Shown here: positions 7,823 through 16,511 of the stretch, piece by piece | How positions within the stretch are numbered: the stretch's first letter is position 1 | Layout of the letters: each line of letters starts with the position of its first letter | Origin: Sinomonas gamaensis | Lineage (GTDB): Bacteria > Actinomycetota > Actinomycetes > Actinomycetales > Micrococcaceae | NCBI RefSeq assembly: GCF_005876955.1 | Contig: NZ_SSCL01000001.1 | Span: forward strand, 475,868-539,867 | Length of the DNA: 64,000 nt | Direction of reading: 5' to 3' | Program-made: the position numbers and the translations under genes | Notes under the pieces: model-generated | What the model was told of the DNA's origin: nothing | Seen by the model: the letters and a program-made list of their open reading frames with translations, nothing else | Databases searched by the model: none

Positions 7823-8842
7823 TCAGCGCGAGCCTCGAGGCCTCCAAGCCACCGTCGACGAACGCAGTCTGAGCTTCGGGGGAACCAAGTCGTTGAGCGG
7901 CCCGTCCTCGCCGTCGTCCAACAGCTGCAGGAGACGACCGGCGGCTCGCCTGCCGATCTCGTCGGGGAATCCCGCCACGGAGGTCAGCGGGGGCGCTTGG
8001 GTGGCCGCGAAGCGTGTGTCGTCGAACGAGGCGACAGCCATGTCCTCTCCCGGGCGCAGCTCGCGGCGGCGCAGTTCCTCGTAGATGCCCAGGGCGACGA
8101 TGTCGTTGTAGGCCACTACGGCGTCGGGGAGCCGGCCCCGGTCGAGGAGCGCAGCCGTGGCCTGGACGCCCCCGGCCGGGGTGATGTGCGCACGTTGCTC
8201 CGCATCGTTCCAGAATTCAAGCCCCCGTGCTGCCAGGGACCGAGCGAGGCCCTCTGACCGCTCCGTGGTCGACGAGGCCTGCAATCCGCCGAGGAATGCC
8301 ACCGTCCGGCATCCGATCGCTGCCAGATGGCGGCCGAGGAGCTCTCCGCCGGCGACGTTGTCGCTGCCGACGTAGTCGAGGCCTTCGATGCGCCGGGCTA
8401 CAGTGACGGTCGGCGTCTTCGCCGCGGCGACCAGGCTTGCAATCTTCTCGGGATCGGAGTCGGGAGCAGGGAGGAGGATGAAGCCGTCCACCTGGCGTTC
8501 GATCATTGAGGTCATGAGCTCGTGCTGGCGATCGGCCTCGTCGTGGCTGTAGCCGATGAAGATGGTGTATGCCGCTTCGTGGGCGACTTCGTCGGCGGCC
8601 ATTGCAAGCTCGGCGAAGTAGGGGTTGATGATCTCGGTGACGATCAGGCCCAAGGTCATGCTCCGGCTCTGCCGCAGGTTCGCCGCGCTCCGGTTGTACA
8701 CGTACCCGAGGTCGGCCATGACTTTGCGCACCCTCTCGGCCGTCGCCGCGGGGATCTTCGGGCTGCCTCTCAGCACGAGGGAGGCCGTCGATCGGGACAC
8801 GCCCGCGGCGCGGCTGACGTCGTCGAGGGTGATGCGGGCCAA
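7823..8842 (-). CDS. LacI-family transcriptional regulator (last gene of the GMC/GH88 operon)
   Basis: The 339-residue protein has an N-terminal LacI helix-turn-helix (ITLDDVSRAAGVSRSTASLV, residues 4-23), a hinge near residue 55 and a periplasmic-binding-protein-like sensor domain from LGLIVTEIINPYFAEL onward. The NDIVALGIYEELRRR and VASFDDTRFA motifs are standard for the family, which binds palindromic operators and releases them on sugar binding. It is the distal gene of a co-oriented run starting at 19225, separated from the GMC oxidoreductase by 134 bp, so it may have its own promoter. It is the best candidate to bind the paired operator-like sites at 19448-19464 and 19562-19578. Confidence 0.92.
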   Translation of the reverse strand: MARITLDDVSRAAGVSRSTASLVLRGSPKIPAATAERVRKVMADLGYVYNRSAANLRQSRSMTLGLIVTEIINPYFAELAMAADEVAHEAAYTIFIGYSHDEADRQHELMTSMIERQVDGFILLPAPDSDPEKIASLVAAAKTPTVTVARRIEGLDYVGSDNVAGGELLGRHLAAIGCRTVAFLGGLQASSTTERSEGLARSLAARGLEFWNDAEQRAHITPAGGVQATAALLDRGRLPDAVVAYNDIVALGIYEELRRRELRPGEDMAVASFDDTRFAATQAPPLTSVAGFPDEIGRRAAGRLLQLLDDGEDGPLNDLVPPKLRLRSSTVAWRPRGSR

Positions 8843-8976
8843 GGTTCTCCTGGGAGCTGCGAGGGGCTGTGGTGGTCACCGAGCCTATCAACGTCAAGGG
8901 TCCGGGCACGGCAACGCCGCCCGTCGGGCCTAGGTGGCGTCGACGTCGGCTCTGCTGGCTGTGGCGATGGGGCTGG

Positions 8977-10578
8977 TCATGCAGATTGCTCCTGGGGGAA
9001 TTCGATGGCGCGGTGAGCGTCGCGGAGGATGGCGTCGGCGACGCGCAGCGAGTTCGCGGCAATGGTGAGGGCGGGGTTGAGGGCGGCGGAGGACGGGAAG
9101 AAGGACGAGTCGACGATCCAGAGGTTCTCGACGTCGTGCGCGCGGCAGTCCTTGTTCAGGACGCTGGTCCGACGATCGAGTCCAGCCACCGCTGTACCGC
9201 ACTGGTGAGAATTCGTCTCGATGCCCATCCGCTGGGTGAAGACGACAGGGTATCCGGCTCGTCGGACTGCTCGAGTGATGCGCCGGACGAGCTCGCGGTG
9301 GGCTCCGAGGTTGGTGGGCTTCCACCAGATGTTGATCTGTCCGTCGACAAGTCGCACTCCGTTCTCGCGGCGGGGGAGGTCCTCGGTGGTGAGGTAGATG
9401 TCGATGCTGCGGTCGCTCATGGCCTTCAGCAGCCAGTTCGGCGCCCAGGGCCTGGCCATCTTGAGCATGGCCGCGCGCAGCTTTCCGAGCATCTGCAGGT
9501 TCCCGAGGGGGACGGGGGTGGTGGGTCCGGCTTCATACCAGTCGTTGAGGCCGAGCGTCTTCTGCCACTGCGTCCGGTTGATCCGGGCCGGGTTGATGCC
9601 GATGAAGAAGGTGCTGTTGTGCACCATGTAGTTCCGTCCCACGAGCCCAGAGGAGTTCGCCAGGCCGTCGGGATGTTGGGACGATGCCGATCGGAGCAGG
9701 ACCGCGGCGGAGTTCACTGCCCCGGCGGCGAGGATGAAGCGCTCCGCCTCGATCCGCACGACCTTCCCCGCGCGCTCGGCGAGGGCGGCGATCACCCGCG
9801 TGCCGCCGTCGTCCGTCAGGAGCCGGAAGACCTTGGCACCGGTGATGAGCTCGACGCCGGAGGCGACGGCGGGGTCGACGGCGACCCTCTCGGCGTCGGA
9901 CTTCATGCCGGTCTGGTCTGGCGCGCCATCGACTGTGGCAATGCGGCGCCGGTCCTCGGCGGTCTCGGCGGCGAGGCCGTTGGCCATGTGGAAGGGGTGC
10001 AGCCCCTGGCGACGGAACGAGGCCGCGAGGCGTTCGACGGTGTCCTCGTGCTCGAGCGCGGGGAACGGGTACGGCTCGGAGTGCGGCGGTTCGGTCGGAT
10101 CTTCGCCGAGGACGCCGCGGACACGGAAGAGCTTCTCGGCGCGCGTGTAGTACGGCTCGAGCTCGTCGTAGGTGAACGGCCAGGCAGGGGAGATGCCGTC
10201 CTCCTGCGCGGTCTCCTCGAAGTCGCTGCGCCGGAACCTGGGAAGGCACGCGCCGTAGACCTTGGTGTTGCCGCCTACCCAGTAGTAGACGCCAGGCTTG
10301 AACTGGGAGCCCGAGCGGCCGTCCACCCAGTGCTCGGCGTTCTTGTACCGGCCCTTGACGTAGACCTCCTCGAGGTCGGCGTTCTCAGGCTCGGCGGGGA
10401 GATGCTCGCCGCGTTCGAGGATCAGGACCCGCTGGCCGCTGTCCTTGAGGGCGTAGGCCATGGTGCCCCCTCCCATGCCCGAGCCGACGATCACCGTGTC
10501 GGCGGTGATCACCTCGTCGTGCGCAGGCGCGTCGGTGGTCGCCGGGGCCGGGGCCTCGTCGATGGACGCGTACGGCAT
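8977..10578 (-). CDS. GMC-family FAD-dependent oxidoreductase
   Basis: The 533-residue flavoprotein has the FAD dinucleotide motif VIVGSGMGGGTMAYAL near residue 30, a KDSGQRVLILERG strand for the ribose hydroxyls, VGGNTKVYGACLPRF, and the GMC C-terminal block SSAALNPALTIAANSLRVAD, where Asn replaces the second catalytic His of glucose-oxidase-like enzymes. These enzymes oxidise alcohols or sugars, and close relatives include pyranose and glycoside oxidases/dehydrogenases. The ATG overlaps the GH88 stop (TGATG); a GTG one codon earlier is also possible. No signal peptide is visible, so it is probably cytoplasmic. It is the second GMC enzyme of the operon; the substrate is unknown. Confidence 0.9.
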   Translation of the reverse strand: MPYASIDEAPAPATTDAPAHDEVITADTVIVGSGMGGGTMAYALKDSGQRVLILERGEHLPAEPENADLEEVYVKGRYKNAEHWVDGRSGSQFKPGVYYWVGGNTKVYGACLPRFRRSDFEETAQEDGISPAWPFTYDELEPYYTRAEKLFRVRGVLGEDPTEPPHSEPYPFPALEHEDTVERLAASFRRQGLHPFHMANGLAAETAEDRRRIATVDGAPDQTGMKSDAERVAVDPAVASGVELITGAKVFRLLTDDGGTRVIAALAERAGKVVRIEAERFILAAGAVNSAAVLLRSASSQHPDGLANSSGLVGRNYMVHNSTFFIGINPARINRTQWQKTLGLNDWYEAGPTTPVPLGNLQMLGKLRAAMLKMARPWAPNWLLKAMSDRSIDIYLTTEDLPRRENGVRLVDGQINIWWKPTNLGAHRELVRRITRAVRRAGYPVVFTQRMGIETNSHQCGTAVAGLDRRTSVLNKDCRAHDVENLWIVDSSFFPSSAALNPALTIAANSLRVADAILRDAHRAIEFPQEQSA

Positions 10579-11801
10579 CACTGCCTCCCTTCATGGGGCT
10601 CGGACTGCTCCACGTACCGCTGGATCTGGTCCACGGTGTCGAGGAACCAATAGTCGCCCCACATGACAGACTCGTCGACGCCGAGTCCCTTGCCCTCGTG
10701 GTACGACCCGTGCTTGAGCACGCCCTCCCACTCCTCGTCCGGCGAGGCGAGGAAGTCGTCCTGGCAGAGGCGTTCGACGATGGCGACGGCGTAGTCCGCG
10801 TAGGCGCGGGCCTTCACCGGCTCCTCGACGAGCCCGGCGAGCTGCCAGAATCCGCCTGCCGCAGCGGCGGCCGCAGAGCTCTCGTACGGCCTGATCGGGT
10901 TGGGCTCGGCCCAGTCGTTGGGCGGGACGAGGCGGTTGCCGGTCTGCTCGAGGTAGAAGTCGGCAGCGGCTACGGCGGTGTCGAGGAACCGGCGATCTCC
11001 GGTGAACCGGTAGACGGTGCCGAACCCGTACAAAGCCCACGCCTGCCCGCGCGCCCACGACCCGTCGTCGGAGAAGCCCTGCTGGGTGGTCTGGCGCAGG
11101 AATGCTCCGGTCTCGAGGTCGAACATGGCCTCGTGGGAGGCGGAGCCGTCTCCGCGCATGAGATAGCGGCGGGTGGTGAGGCAGTGCTCCACGGCGCGGC
11201 GTGCCAGGTCGTCCTCGCCGGTCTGCTGGGCGGCGTAGAGGGCCATGTGAATGTTCATCATGATGTCGATGAACAGGCTGTCGGGCTGGCGGAAGCTGGG
11301 CATGTAGCGGCCCCGCGCGTGGTAGCGGCTGGCCGTGGTGCGCCCGGCCTCGATGAGCACCTGCCGCTTGGCGTCGTCTCCGGTGGCGTCGAGCCAGCGC
11401 CGGTAGGTGGACCAGAAGAGGAAGCCGAGATCGTGCACGGTGTTGTCGGTCTTGCGGTGCTCGATGAGCTCCGAGTAGTGCTCGGCGGCAGCGCGGAACT
11501 CGGCGCGGCGCCCGGGCTCGGCGCGCTGGGAGAGCATCCAGAGCTGGCCGCCGAGGAAGCCCTCGCACCAGTTTGTCCAGGCCTCGGCGCCCACCGCCCA
11601 CTTTCCGCCCTCGGTGTAGAGGGGGAACGCGTCGGGGTGGCGGGTGATGAGGCCTGCGAGCTTGGCCGAGGCGGTGGCCCAAGCCTTTGCTGCGGCACCG
11701 TCGAAGCTCCCGGGGACCCGGTAGCCGGTGGGGAGCCGCACAGGCAGGAGGTGGGGCAGGACGGCGCTGGTGCCTGCGGTGCGGGCTGCGGTGATGGTCA
11801 T
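10578..11801 (-). CDS. Glycoside hydrolase family 88 protein (unsaturated glucuronyl/uronyl hydrolase-like)
   Basis: The ATG at 11801 follows AAGGAG and gives 407 residues of an alpha6/alpha6 barrel. Characteristic GH88 elements are WCEGFLGGQLWML, TVHDLGFLFW and DSLFIDIMMN (each with one of the two catalytic-type Asp residues), GSWARGQAWALYGFG, and YESSAAAAAAGGFWQLAGL near the end. GH88 enzymes hydrate the 4,5 double bond of an unsaturated uronic acid released by a lyase, which opens the sugar. No signal peptide is present, so it should act on imported oligosaccharide or glycoside. No polysaccharide lyase is in the window, so either the unsaturated sugar is imported or it is produced inside the cell by other enzymes of the operon. 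Confidence 0.88.
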   Translation of the reverse strand: MTITAARTAGTSAVLPHLLPVRLPTGYRVPGSFDGAAAKAWATASAKLAGLITRHPDAFPLYTEGGKWAVGAEAWTNWCEGFLGGQLWMLSQRAEPGRRAEFRAAAEHYSELIEHRKTDNTVHDLGFLFWSTYRRWLDATGDDAKRQVLIEAGRTTASRYHARGRYMPSFRQPDSLFIDIMMNIHMALYAAQQTGEDDLARRAVEHCLTTRRYLMRGDGSASHEAMFDLETGAFLRQTTQQGFSDDGSWARGQAWALYGFGTVYRFTGDRRFLDTAVAAADFYLEQTGNRLVPPNDWAEPNPIRPYESSAAAAAAGGFWQLAGLVEEPVKARAYADYAVAIVERLCQDDFLASPDEEWEGVLKHGSYHEGKGLGVDESVMWGDYWFLDTVDQIQRYVEQSEPHEGRQ

Positions 11802-11814
11802 GGGATTCTCCTTC

Positions 11815-13329
11815 TCAGGCGCGGGGGGCGTCGGGCGTGGGGACCCAGCGGGTGGTGCGGGGGCCGACCTGGAGCTGGATGGTCTTGAGCTCGCTGAATT
11901 CGGCGAGGGCTTGGCGGCCGAGCTCGCGGCCGATCCCGCTCTGCCCGTAGCCGCCGAAGGGGAGTTCGGGGTAGCCGTCCATCCAGCGATTGACCCAGAT
12001 CGTGCCGGCGCGCAGGTCGCGGGCGGCGACAAGGGCCTCCTCGATGTTGGTGCTCCAGATCCCGGCGGAGAGCCCGAAGGAGGTGGAGTTGGCGATCTTC
12101 ACAGCCTCGCCGAGGGTGTCGTAGGGGAGGATCGACAGCACGGGGCCGAAGATCTCCTCCTTGGCGATGGACATGTCCTGGGTGACGTCGGCGAAGACGG
12201 TTGGGGCGAAGAACCGGGGGCCGACGGCGTTCTGAAGGCGTTCGCCGCCGGTGACGAGGCGGGCGCCGGCCTCTCGTCCCTCGCCGACGTAGCGCTCGAC
12301 GACGGCGAGCTGGGCGTCGTTGACCAGGGAGCCGACGAGGGTGTCGGCGTCGAGGGGGTCCCCGACCCGCATGGTCTTCGCGCGCGCGGTCACGGCGTCG
12401 GCGAACTCGTCGGCGATGGAGCGGTGCACGATGAGCCGGCTGCCGGAGTTGCAGCACTGGCCGACATTGAAGTAGCCGCCGAAGACCCCGGCGTCCACGG
12501 CCGCGGCGAAGTCCGCGTGAGGGGTGACGATCTGCGGGTTCTTTCCCCCGAGCTCGAGCTCGACCTTCTTCAGGTCCGCACCGGCGATCTCGGCGATGGT
12601 GCGTCCCACGCCAGTGGAGCCGGTGAAGCTGATCATGTCGATGCCCGGATGGGCGGTGATCGCGGAGCCGACATGGCGGTTGCCGGTGACGACGTTCACG
12701 ACGCCGTCGGGGAACCCCGCCTCGCGGACGAGCCCGGCGAGCATCACGGTGGTCGCCGAGGTGCTCTCGCTGGGCTTGATGACCGCAGTGTTCCCCGCGG
12801 CAAGGGCGAAGGGGAGCTTCTGGCTGACGATCAGGAGCGGGAAGTTCCAGGGGGTGATCATGCCGATCACGCCGAGGGGCTCGTGGACGACGAGGGCAAG
12901 AGTGTCCGGGCCCAGGCCGTTGTGCGCGTCGCCGTGGGTAGCACGGGCAAGCGTGGCGGCGTACTCCCAGAGCTCCGCGGTGGAGGCGACCTCGGCGCGG
13001 GACTGGGTGATGGGCTTGCCGGTCTCGAGCGTCTCGGCGAGGGCCAGCTGCTCGGCGTCGCGGCGGATGAGCTCGGAGACGCGGTGGAGCAGCTTGGCGC
13101 GGTGGCTGCCGCTCGTGGTGCGCCAGCCGGCGTCGAGGGCGCGGCGGGCCGCCCGGACGGCGCGGTCGACGTCGACCGCATCGCCCAGCGGGTATGAGCC
13201 GACCTCGACTTCGTGGGCCGGGCTGTTCCGGGTGAACGTCTCGCCCGACGCTGCTTCGGCGTCGGCGCCGTCGATCACCATCGGGCGGTAGACGGGCTTG
13301 ATGTCGTCGAGGGTGTAGCTGTGTGACAT
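11815..13329 (-). CDS. NAD(P)-dependent aldehyde dehydrogenase
   Basis: This 504-residue ALDH-superfamily enzyme has the cofactor-site TPWNFPL at 159-165, FTGSTGVGR near 235, catalytic Glu259 in LELGGKNP and catalytic Cys293 in GQCCNSGSR. The C-terminal half includes KEEIFGPVLSI and LPFGGYGQSGIGRELG, typical of betaine-aldehyde, vanillin or succinate-semialdehyde type members. It lies between an enoyl-CoA hydratase and the GH88 gene, 13 bp before the latter. If the hydratase belongs to a hydroxycinnamoyl-CoA route, this enzyme would oxidise the released aldehyde; otherwise it could oxidise a sugar aldehyde. The substrate cannot be read from sequence. Confidence 0.92.
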   Translation of the reverse strand: MSHSYTLDDIKPVYRPMVIDGADAEAASGETFTRNSPAHEVEVGSYPLGDAVDVDRAVRAARRALDAGWRTTSGSHRAKLLHRVSELIRRDAEQLALAETLETGKPITQSRAEVASTAELWEYAATLARATHGDAHNGLGPDTLALVVHEPLGVIGMITPWNFPLLIVSQKLPFALAAGNTAVIKPSESTSATTVMLAGLVREAGFPDGVVNVVTGNRHVGSAITAHPGIDMISFTGSTGVGRTIAEIAGADLKKVELELGGKNPQIVTPHADFAAAVDAGVFGGYFNVGQCCNSGSRLIVHRSIADEFADAVTARAKTMRVGDPLDADTLVGSLVNDAQLAVVERYVGEGREAGARLVTGGERLQNAVGPRFFAPTVFADVTQDMSIAKEEIFGPVLSILPYDTLGEAVKIANSTSFGLSAGIWSTNIEEALVAARDLRAGTIWVNRWMDGYPELPFGGYGQSGIGRELGRQALAEFSELKTIQLQVGPRTTRWVPTPDAPRA

Positions 13330-13358
13330 GGCGGTTGTCCTCTGGGTGAATGGGTTAG

Positions 13359-14183
13359 TCAGTGGTCTGTGAAGTTCGGGGCGCGTTTGTCGCGGAAGGC
13401 GGCGACCCCTTCTGCCAGGTCGGCGGTTGCGGAGGTCAGGCCCCCGGCGAGGGCTTCGAGCACCCGGGAGGGGGCGCCGTCGGCCGCCGCGTCGATGATC
13501 TGCTTGGCGAGCTGGACGGCGATGGGGGCGCCGGCGAGGATCTCCTGCGAGAGGCGGGCGACTTCCTCGCCGAGCCGTTCCTTCGGCGCGTGGGCGGTGG
13601 CAAGACCCCACGCGACGGCCTCGGCTCCACCGAGCTGGCGCCTGGTCAGGACGAGCTCCTTGGCGCGGGCGCGGCCGACGAGCTCGGTGGCCCGTTCGGT
13701 GCCGCCCCATCCGGGGACGGTGCCCAGGCCGACCTCGGGGAGGGCGACTCGGGCCTCGTCCGCGATGACGCGGAAGTCGCAGGCGAGAGCGAGTTCGAAT
13801 CCGCCGCCCACGGCGAGGCCGTCGACGATCGCGATGCTGGGCTGGCGCAGGCGGGCGAGGGCGTCAAAGGCCTGGTGCCCAGTCTCGATCCACTCCCGCC
13901 ACATCGGTGCGGGCTCGAGGACCGAGAACTGGTTGATGTCCGCTCCGACGCAGAAGACCTTCTCGCCCGCGGTGCGCAGCACGAGCAGCCGGGCCCGCGA
14001 GGCGCTGACCTCGAGGATCCGCTCGCGCAGCCGCCGCAGCAGGGGCACGGTCAGCGTGTTCAGCTTGGAGGCCCGGTCGAGGATGAGCGTGGCGGTGAAC
14101 CCGTCCTCGCTGTACTCCAAGGCGACGCTCCCCGCGGCGGGGTCGGTCGCCGTCGTCGTCTCGGTGCTGGCTGTCACGGTCAC
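13359..14183 (-). CDS. Enoyl-CoA hydratase/isomerase-family protein
   Basis: A GTG at 14183, seven bases after GGAG, gives 274 residues; a second GTG two codons later is possible. The crotonase fold is clear: CoA-binding VFCVGADINQF forms the first half of the oxyanion hole and DGLAVGGGFELALACDFRV the second. Both hydratase glutamates are retained, one in GGGFEL and one in PEVGLGTVPGWGGTERA, so true hydratase activity is plausible. The N-terminal ~15 residues are Thr/Ala-rich and probably disordered. The start overlaps the stop of the fused GMC gene (GTGA). Pairing with a CoA transferase and an aldehyde dehydrogenase suggests CoA-dependent breakdown of an acyl or phenylpropanoid moiety. Confidence 0.88.
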   Translation of the reverse strand: MTVTASTETTTATDPAAGSVALEYSEDGFTATLILDRASKLNTLTVPLLRRLRERILEVSASRARLLVLRTAGEKVFCVGADINQFSVLEPAPMWREWIETGHQAFDALARLRQPSIAIVDGLAVGGGFELALACDFRVIADEARVALPEVGLGTVPGWGGTERATELVGRARAKELVLTRRQLGGAEAVAWGLATAHAPKERLGEEVARLSQEILAGAPIAVQLAKQIIDAAADGAPSRVLEALAGGLTSATADLAEGVAAFRDKRAPNFTDH

Positions 14184-16480
14184 TGTGCTGCTCCTTCCTG
14201 AGGGGCGCCGCCGAGTTCGCCAGCCAGGTGCTCTGCGGCGCGCATGACGACGGCCCAGATGGTCAGGGTCGGGTTGATGCCCGGGCAGCTGGGGAAGGCC
14301 GCGCCCGAGTACAGGTAGAGGTTCTTGGTGTCGTGCACGGCGAGGTGCTCGTCCAAGACCGAGCTGGCGGGGTTGTGGCCGAAGCGGGCACCGCCGAGGT
14401 CGTGGCTGGAGCCGACTCCGGTGAAGTAGGGACCTTCCCAGGTCTCGGTCGCGCCCATGTCGCGCAGGAGCCCGGTGGCCTTCTGCGCCATCCACGCCGC
14501 GAGCTTCCGCTCGTTCTCCCGGAGCCGGTACGTCACGCGCACGAGCGGCATACCCAGACCCGAGCGATCCCGGTGCCGGGGGTCGATGTCGATCCGGTGG
14601 GAGGCGTAGGGGAGGGCATCGGGCTGGATGCGGATCACTCCCTGGTGCGGCCACTTGGCGAGGTGATCCCGGTAGGCGGCGCCCCAGGACGGCACGGTCG
14701 GGGGGAGGGTCTCGCGGGCGATCTGCAGTGGCAGGGCCTGCTGCTCGGCGCCCAGCGTGGCGCCGCCGAGGAAGCCGTGATCGAGGGAGCGGAAGTCCTT
14801 CGACAGGAAGTCGTCCAGCACCACGCCCTGGGCGGCCGGGCCGGTGTGCCGGTTGAAGTTGACGTCGGGGAACATGGCGTCCACGTGTCCGAACATCTTG
14901 GTCATGTAGTGCAGGCCGAGCTGGCCGCTGTTGTTCCCGAGCCCTTCGGCGTGCTTGGAGTCGGCCGAGAGGAACATCAGGCGCAGGTTCTCGTACGTGT
15001 AGGCGGAGAGGACTACGGCGCGGGCGTGCTGGGTGCGGACCCGGCCGGTGGGGTCGACCCACTCGACGCCGCGGGCGGCGCCGGTCTCGTCAGTGATGAT
15101 GCGGGTGACTCGGGAGTGGGTGCGCAGTTCGAAGCGGCCGCTCGCGATCGCGGCGGGGACTGGGCCGAGGCCGGGGTGCCAGCGGTCGCCGAGGAACGAG
15201 CCCAGGCCGTTGTTCCACGCGCTGTAGCCTGTTGCCCGGCGCCCGTCGTACGTCTCCGTGGTGAAGCCGACGGAGACAGGGTGCGGATGCAAGCCTGCGG
15301 CGCGGGTGGCCTCGGTGAACTTCTGGCCGAGGACGAACGGGCGCGTCGGCGGAAGGGGGAGGGGGCGTGAACGGGTGACGAAGGGGTTGGTGTCGTCGCC
15401 GGCGATGCCGATGAGGTGCTCGAGGCGTGTGTAGTAGGGCTCGAGGTCTTGGTAGGTGACCGGCCAGTCGGCCAGGGAGCAGTCCTCGGGCAGGACGTTG
15501 CGGCCGTAGAGGTCCTCGTAATGGGACTTCGGGGCGAACTGCCATTCGTGGAAGCGGCGCAACCAGGAACCGTAGTGCCCGGCGGATCCGCCGACGCCGT
15601 TGACCATCCGGCCCAGGGAGAAGGTCGCTGCCTTCGTCTCGGGCTCGGAGGGGTCTTCGCGCCAGCGCGGGGTCTCGAGTTGGAACTTGGGGCCGAGGCC
15701 GCCGCGGGTGTAGTAGGCGTGCTCGAGCTCGTCGGGCAGGAACTCGTCGAGCGGGCGGAAGGGGCCCGCCTCGAGGCCCACCACTGTGAGCCCGGCTTCG
15801 GCGAAGACCTGTGCGCTCACTCCGCCCATGGCGCCCACGCCCACGAGCAGGACGTCGACCTCGTCGGTGAACTGCGGGTTCACCGCATTCTCGTAGCCGA
15901 GCTGCTTGAGCCGGTGGCCTTCCTCGTCCCGGGGGATCTCGGCCGTCGCGTCGGCGAGGGTCTTGATCCGGTCCTTGAGCACGTGCTCGGTGCTGAGGTT
16001 CTCTTCGGCGGAATTCTCCAGCCACACCCCAGGGTGGCGGAGGAACTTCCAGCCGAGGGCGTCCTTGTTGCCCCCGTGGACGGGGTCGGCGAAGAGGCCC
16101 TCCTGGAGGTGGGCGACGAGGAGGCCGAAGAAGTCGCGCTGGTTTTCGGCCGGGAGCCGGTCGGAGAGCTGTCCCTGCTCGGCGAGCGAGACGATCTCAT
16201 GCCGCTCGTCGGGTGTCGCCTCGGCGAACGCGTGGCCGTACTTGGCCCGGGCGGCCTCGTCCAGAGCCCCGAGGAACCACTGGTAGCGGGGGAGCTCGTC
16301 GGCTCCGTGGCCCTCGAGGGTCAGGTCGAGGTACTCGGTCACGCCGGTCTCGACGGCCCCGGGGGTGCCTTCGCCGCCGGGGAACATCGTCTCGAAGAGG
16401 GCATCGGCCTGGGCAGCCTGGTACGGGGTGAGGACTCGCAGGGCCCTGCTGTTCTTTTCCATTCGGCTGTTCTGTTCCAT
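14180..16480 (-). CDS. Fusion of gluconate 2-dehydrogenase subunit 3 domain with a GMC-type FAD oxidoreductase
   Basis: This 766-residue protein joins two domains that are usually separate subunits. Residues ~13-165 match the gluconate 2-dehydrogenase subunit 3 family (LTPYQAAQADALFETMFPGG; WFLGALDEAARAKYGHAFAE; ADPVHGGNKDALGWKF). After a charged linker, residue ~206 onward is a GMC flavoprotein with VDVLLVGVGAMGG at 208-220, GGLGPKFQLETPRWR, and a C-terminal HDLGGARFGHNPASSVLDEH and FPSCPGINPTLTIWA. In two-subunit relatives (glucoside 3-dehydrogenase or gluconate dehydrogenase type) subunit 3 usually carries the export signal; here no signal peptide is seen, so the enzyme appears cytoplasmic and its electron acceptor is unclear. 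The first 12 residues are a tandem duplication (MEQNSR-MEKNSR). Confidence 0.88.
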   Translation of the reverse strand: MEQNSRMEKNSRALRVLTPYQAAQADALFETMFPGGEGTPGAVETGVTEYLDLTLEGHGADELPRYQWFLGALDEAARAKYGHAFAEATPDERHEIVSLAEQGQLSDRLPAENQRDFFGLLVAHLQEGLFADPVHGGNKDALGWKFLRHPGVWLENSAEENLSTEHVLKDRIKTLADATAEIPRDEEGHRLKQLGYENAVNPQFTDEVDVLLVGVGAMGGVSAQVFAEAGLTVVGLEAGPFRPLDEFLPDELEHAYYTRGGLGPKFQLETPRWREDPSEPETKAATFSLGRMVNGVGGSAGHYGSWLRRFHEWQFAPKSHYEDLYGRNVLPEDCSLADWPVTYQDLEPYYTRLEHLIGIAGDDTNPFVTRSRPLPLPPTRPFVLGQKFTEATRAAGLHPHPVSVGFTTETYDGRRATGYSAWNNGLGSFLGDRWHPGLGPVPAAIASGRFELRTHSRVTRIITDETGAARGVEWVDPTGRVRTQHARAVVLSAYTYENLRLMFLSADSKHAEGLGNNSGQLGLHYMTKMFGHVDAMFPDVNFNRHTGPAAQGVVLDDFLSKDFRSLDHGFLGGATLGAEQQALPLQIARETLPPTVPSWGAAYRDHLAKWPHQGVIRIQPDALPYASHRIDIDPRHRDRSGLGMPLVRVTYRLRENERKLAAWMAQKATGLLRDMGATETWEGPYFTGVGSSHDLGGARFGHNPASSVLDEHLAVHDTKNLYLYSGAAFPSCPGINPTLTIWAVVMRAAEHLAGELGGAPQEGAAQ

Positions 16481-16511
16481 CTGGGTGTTTCCTTCGTGGG
16501 TGTGCCGCGCG

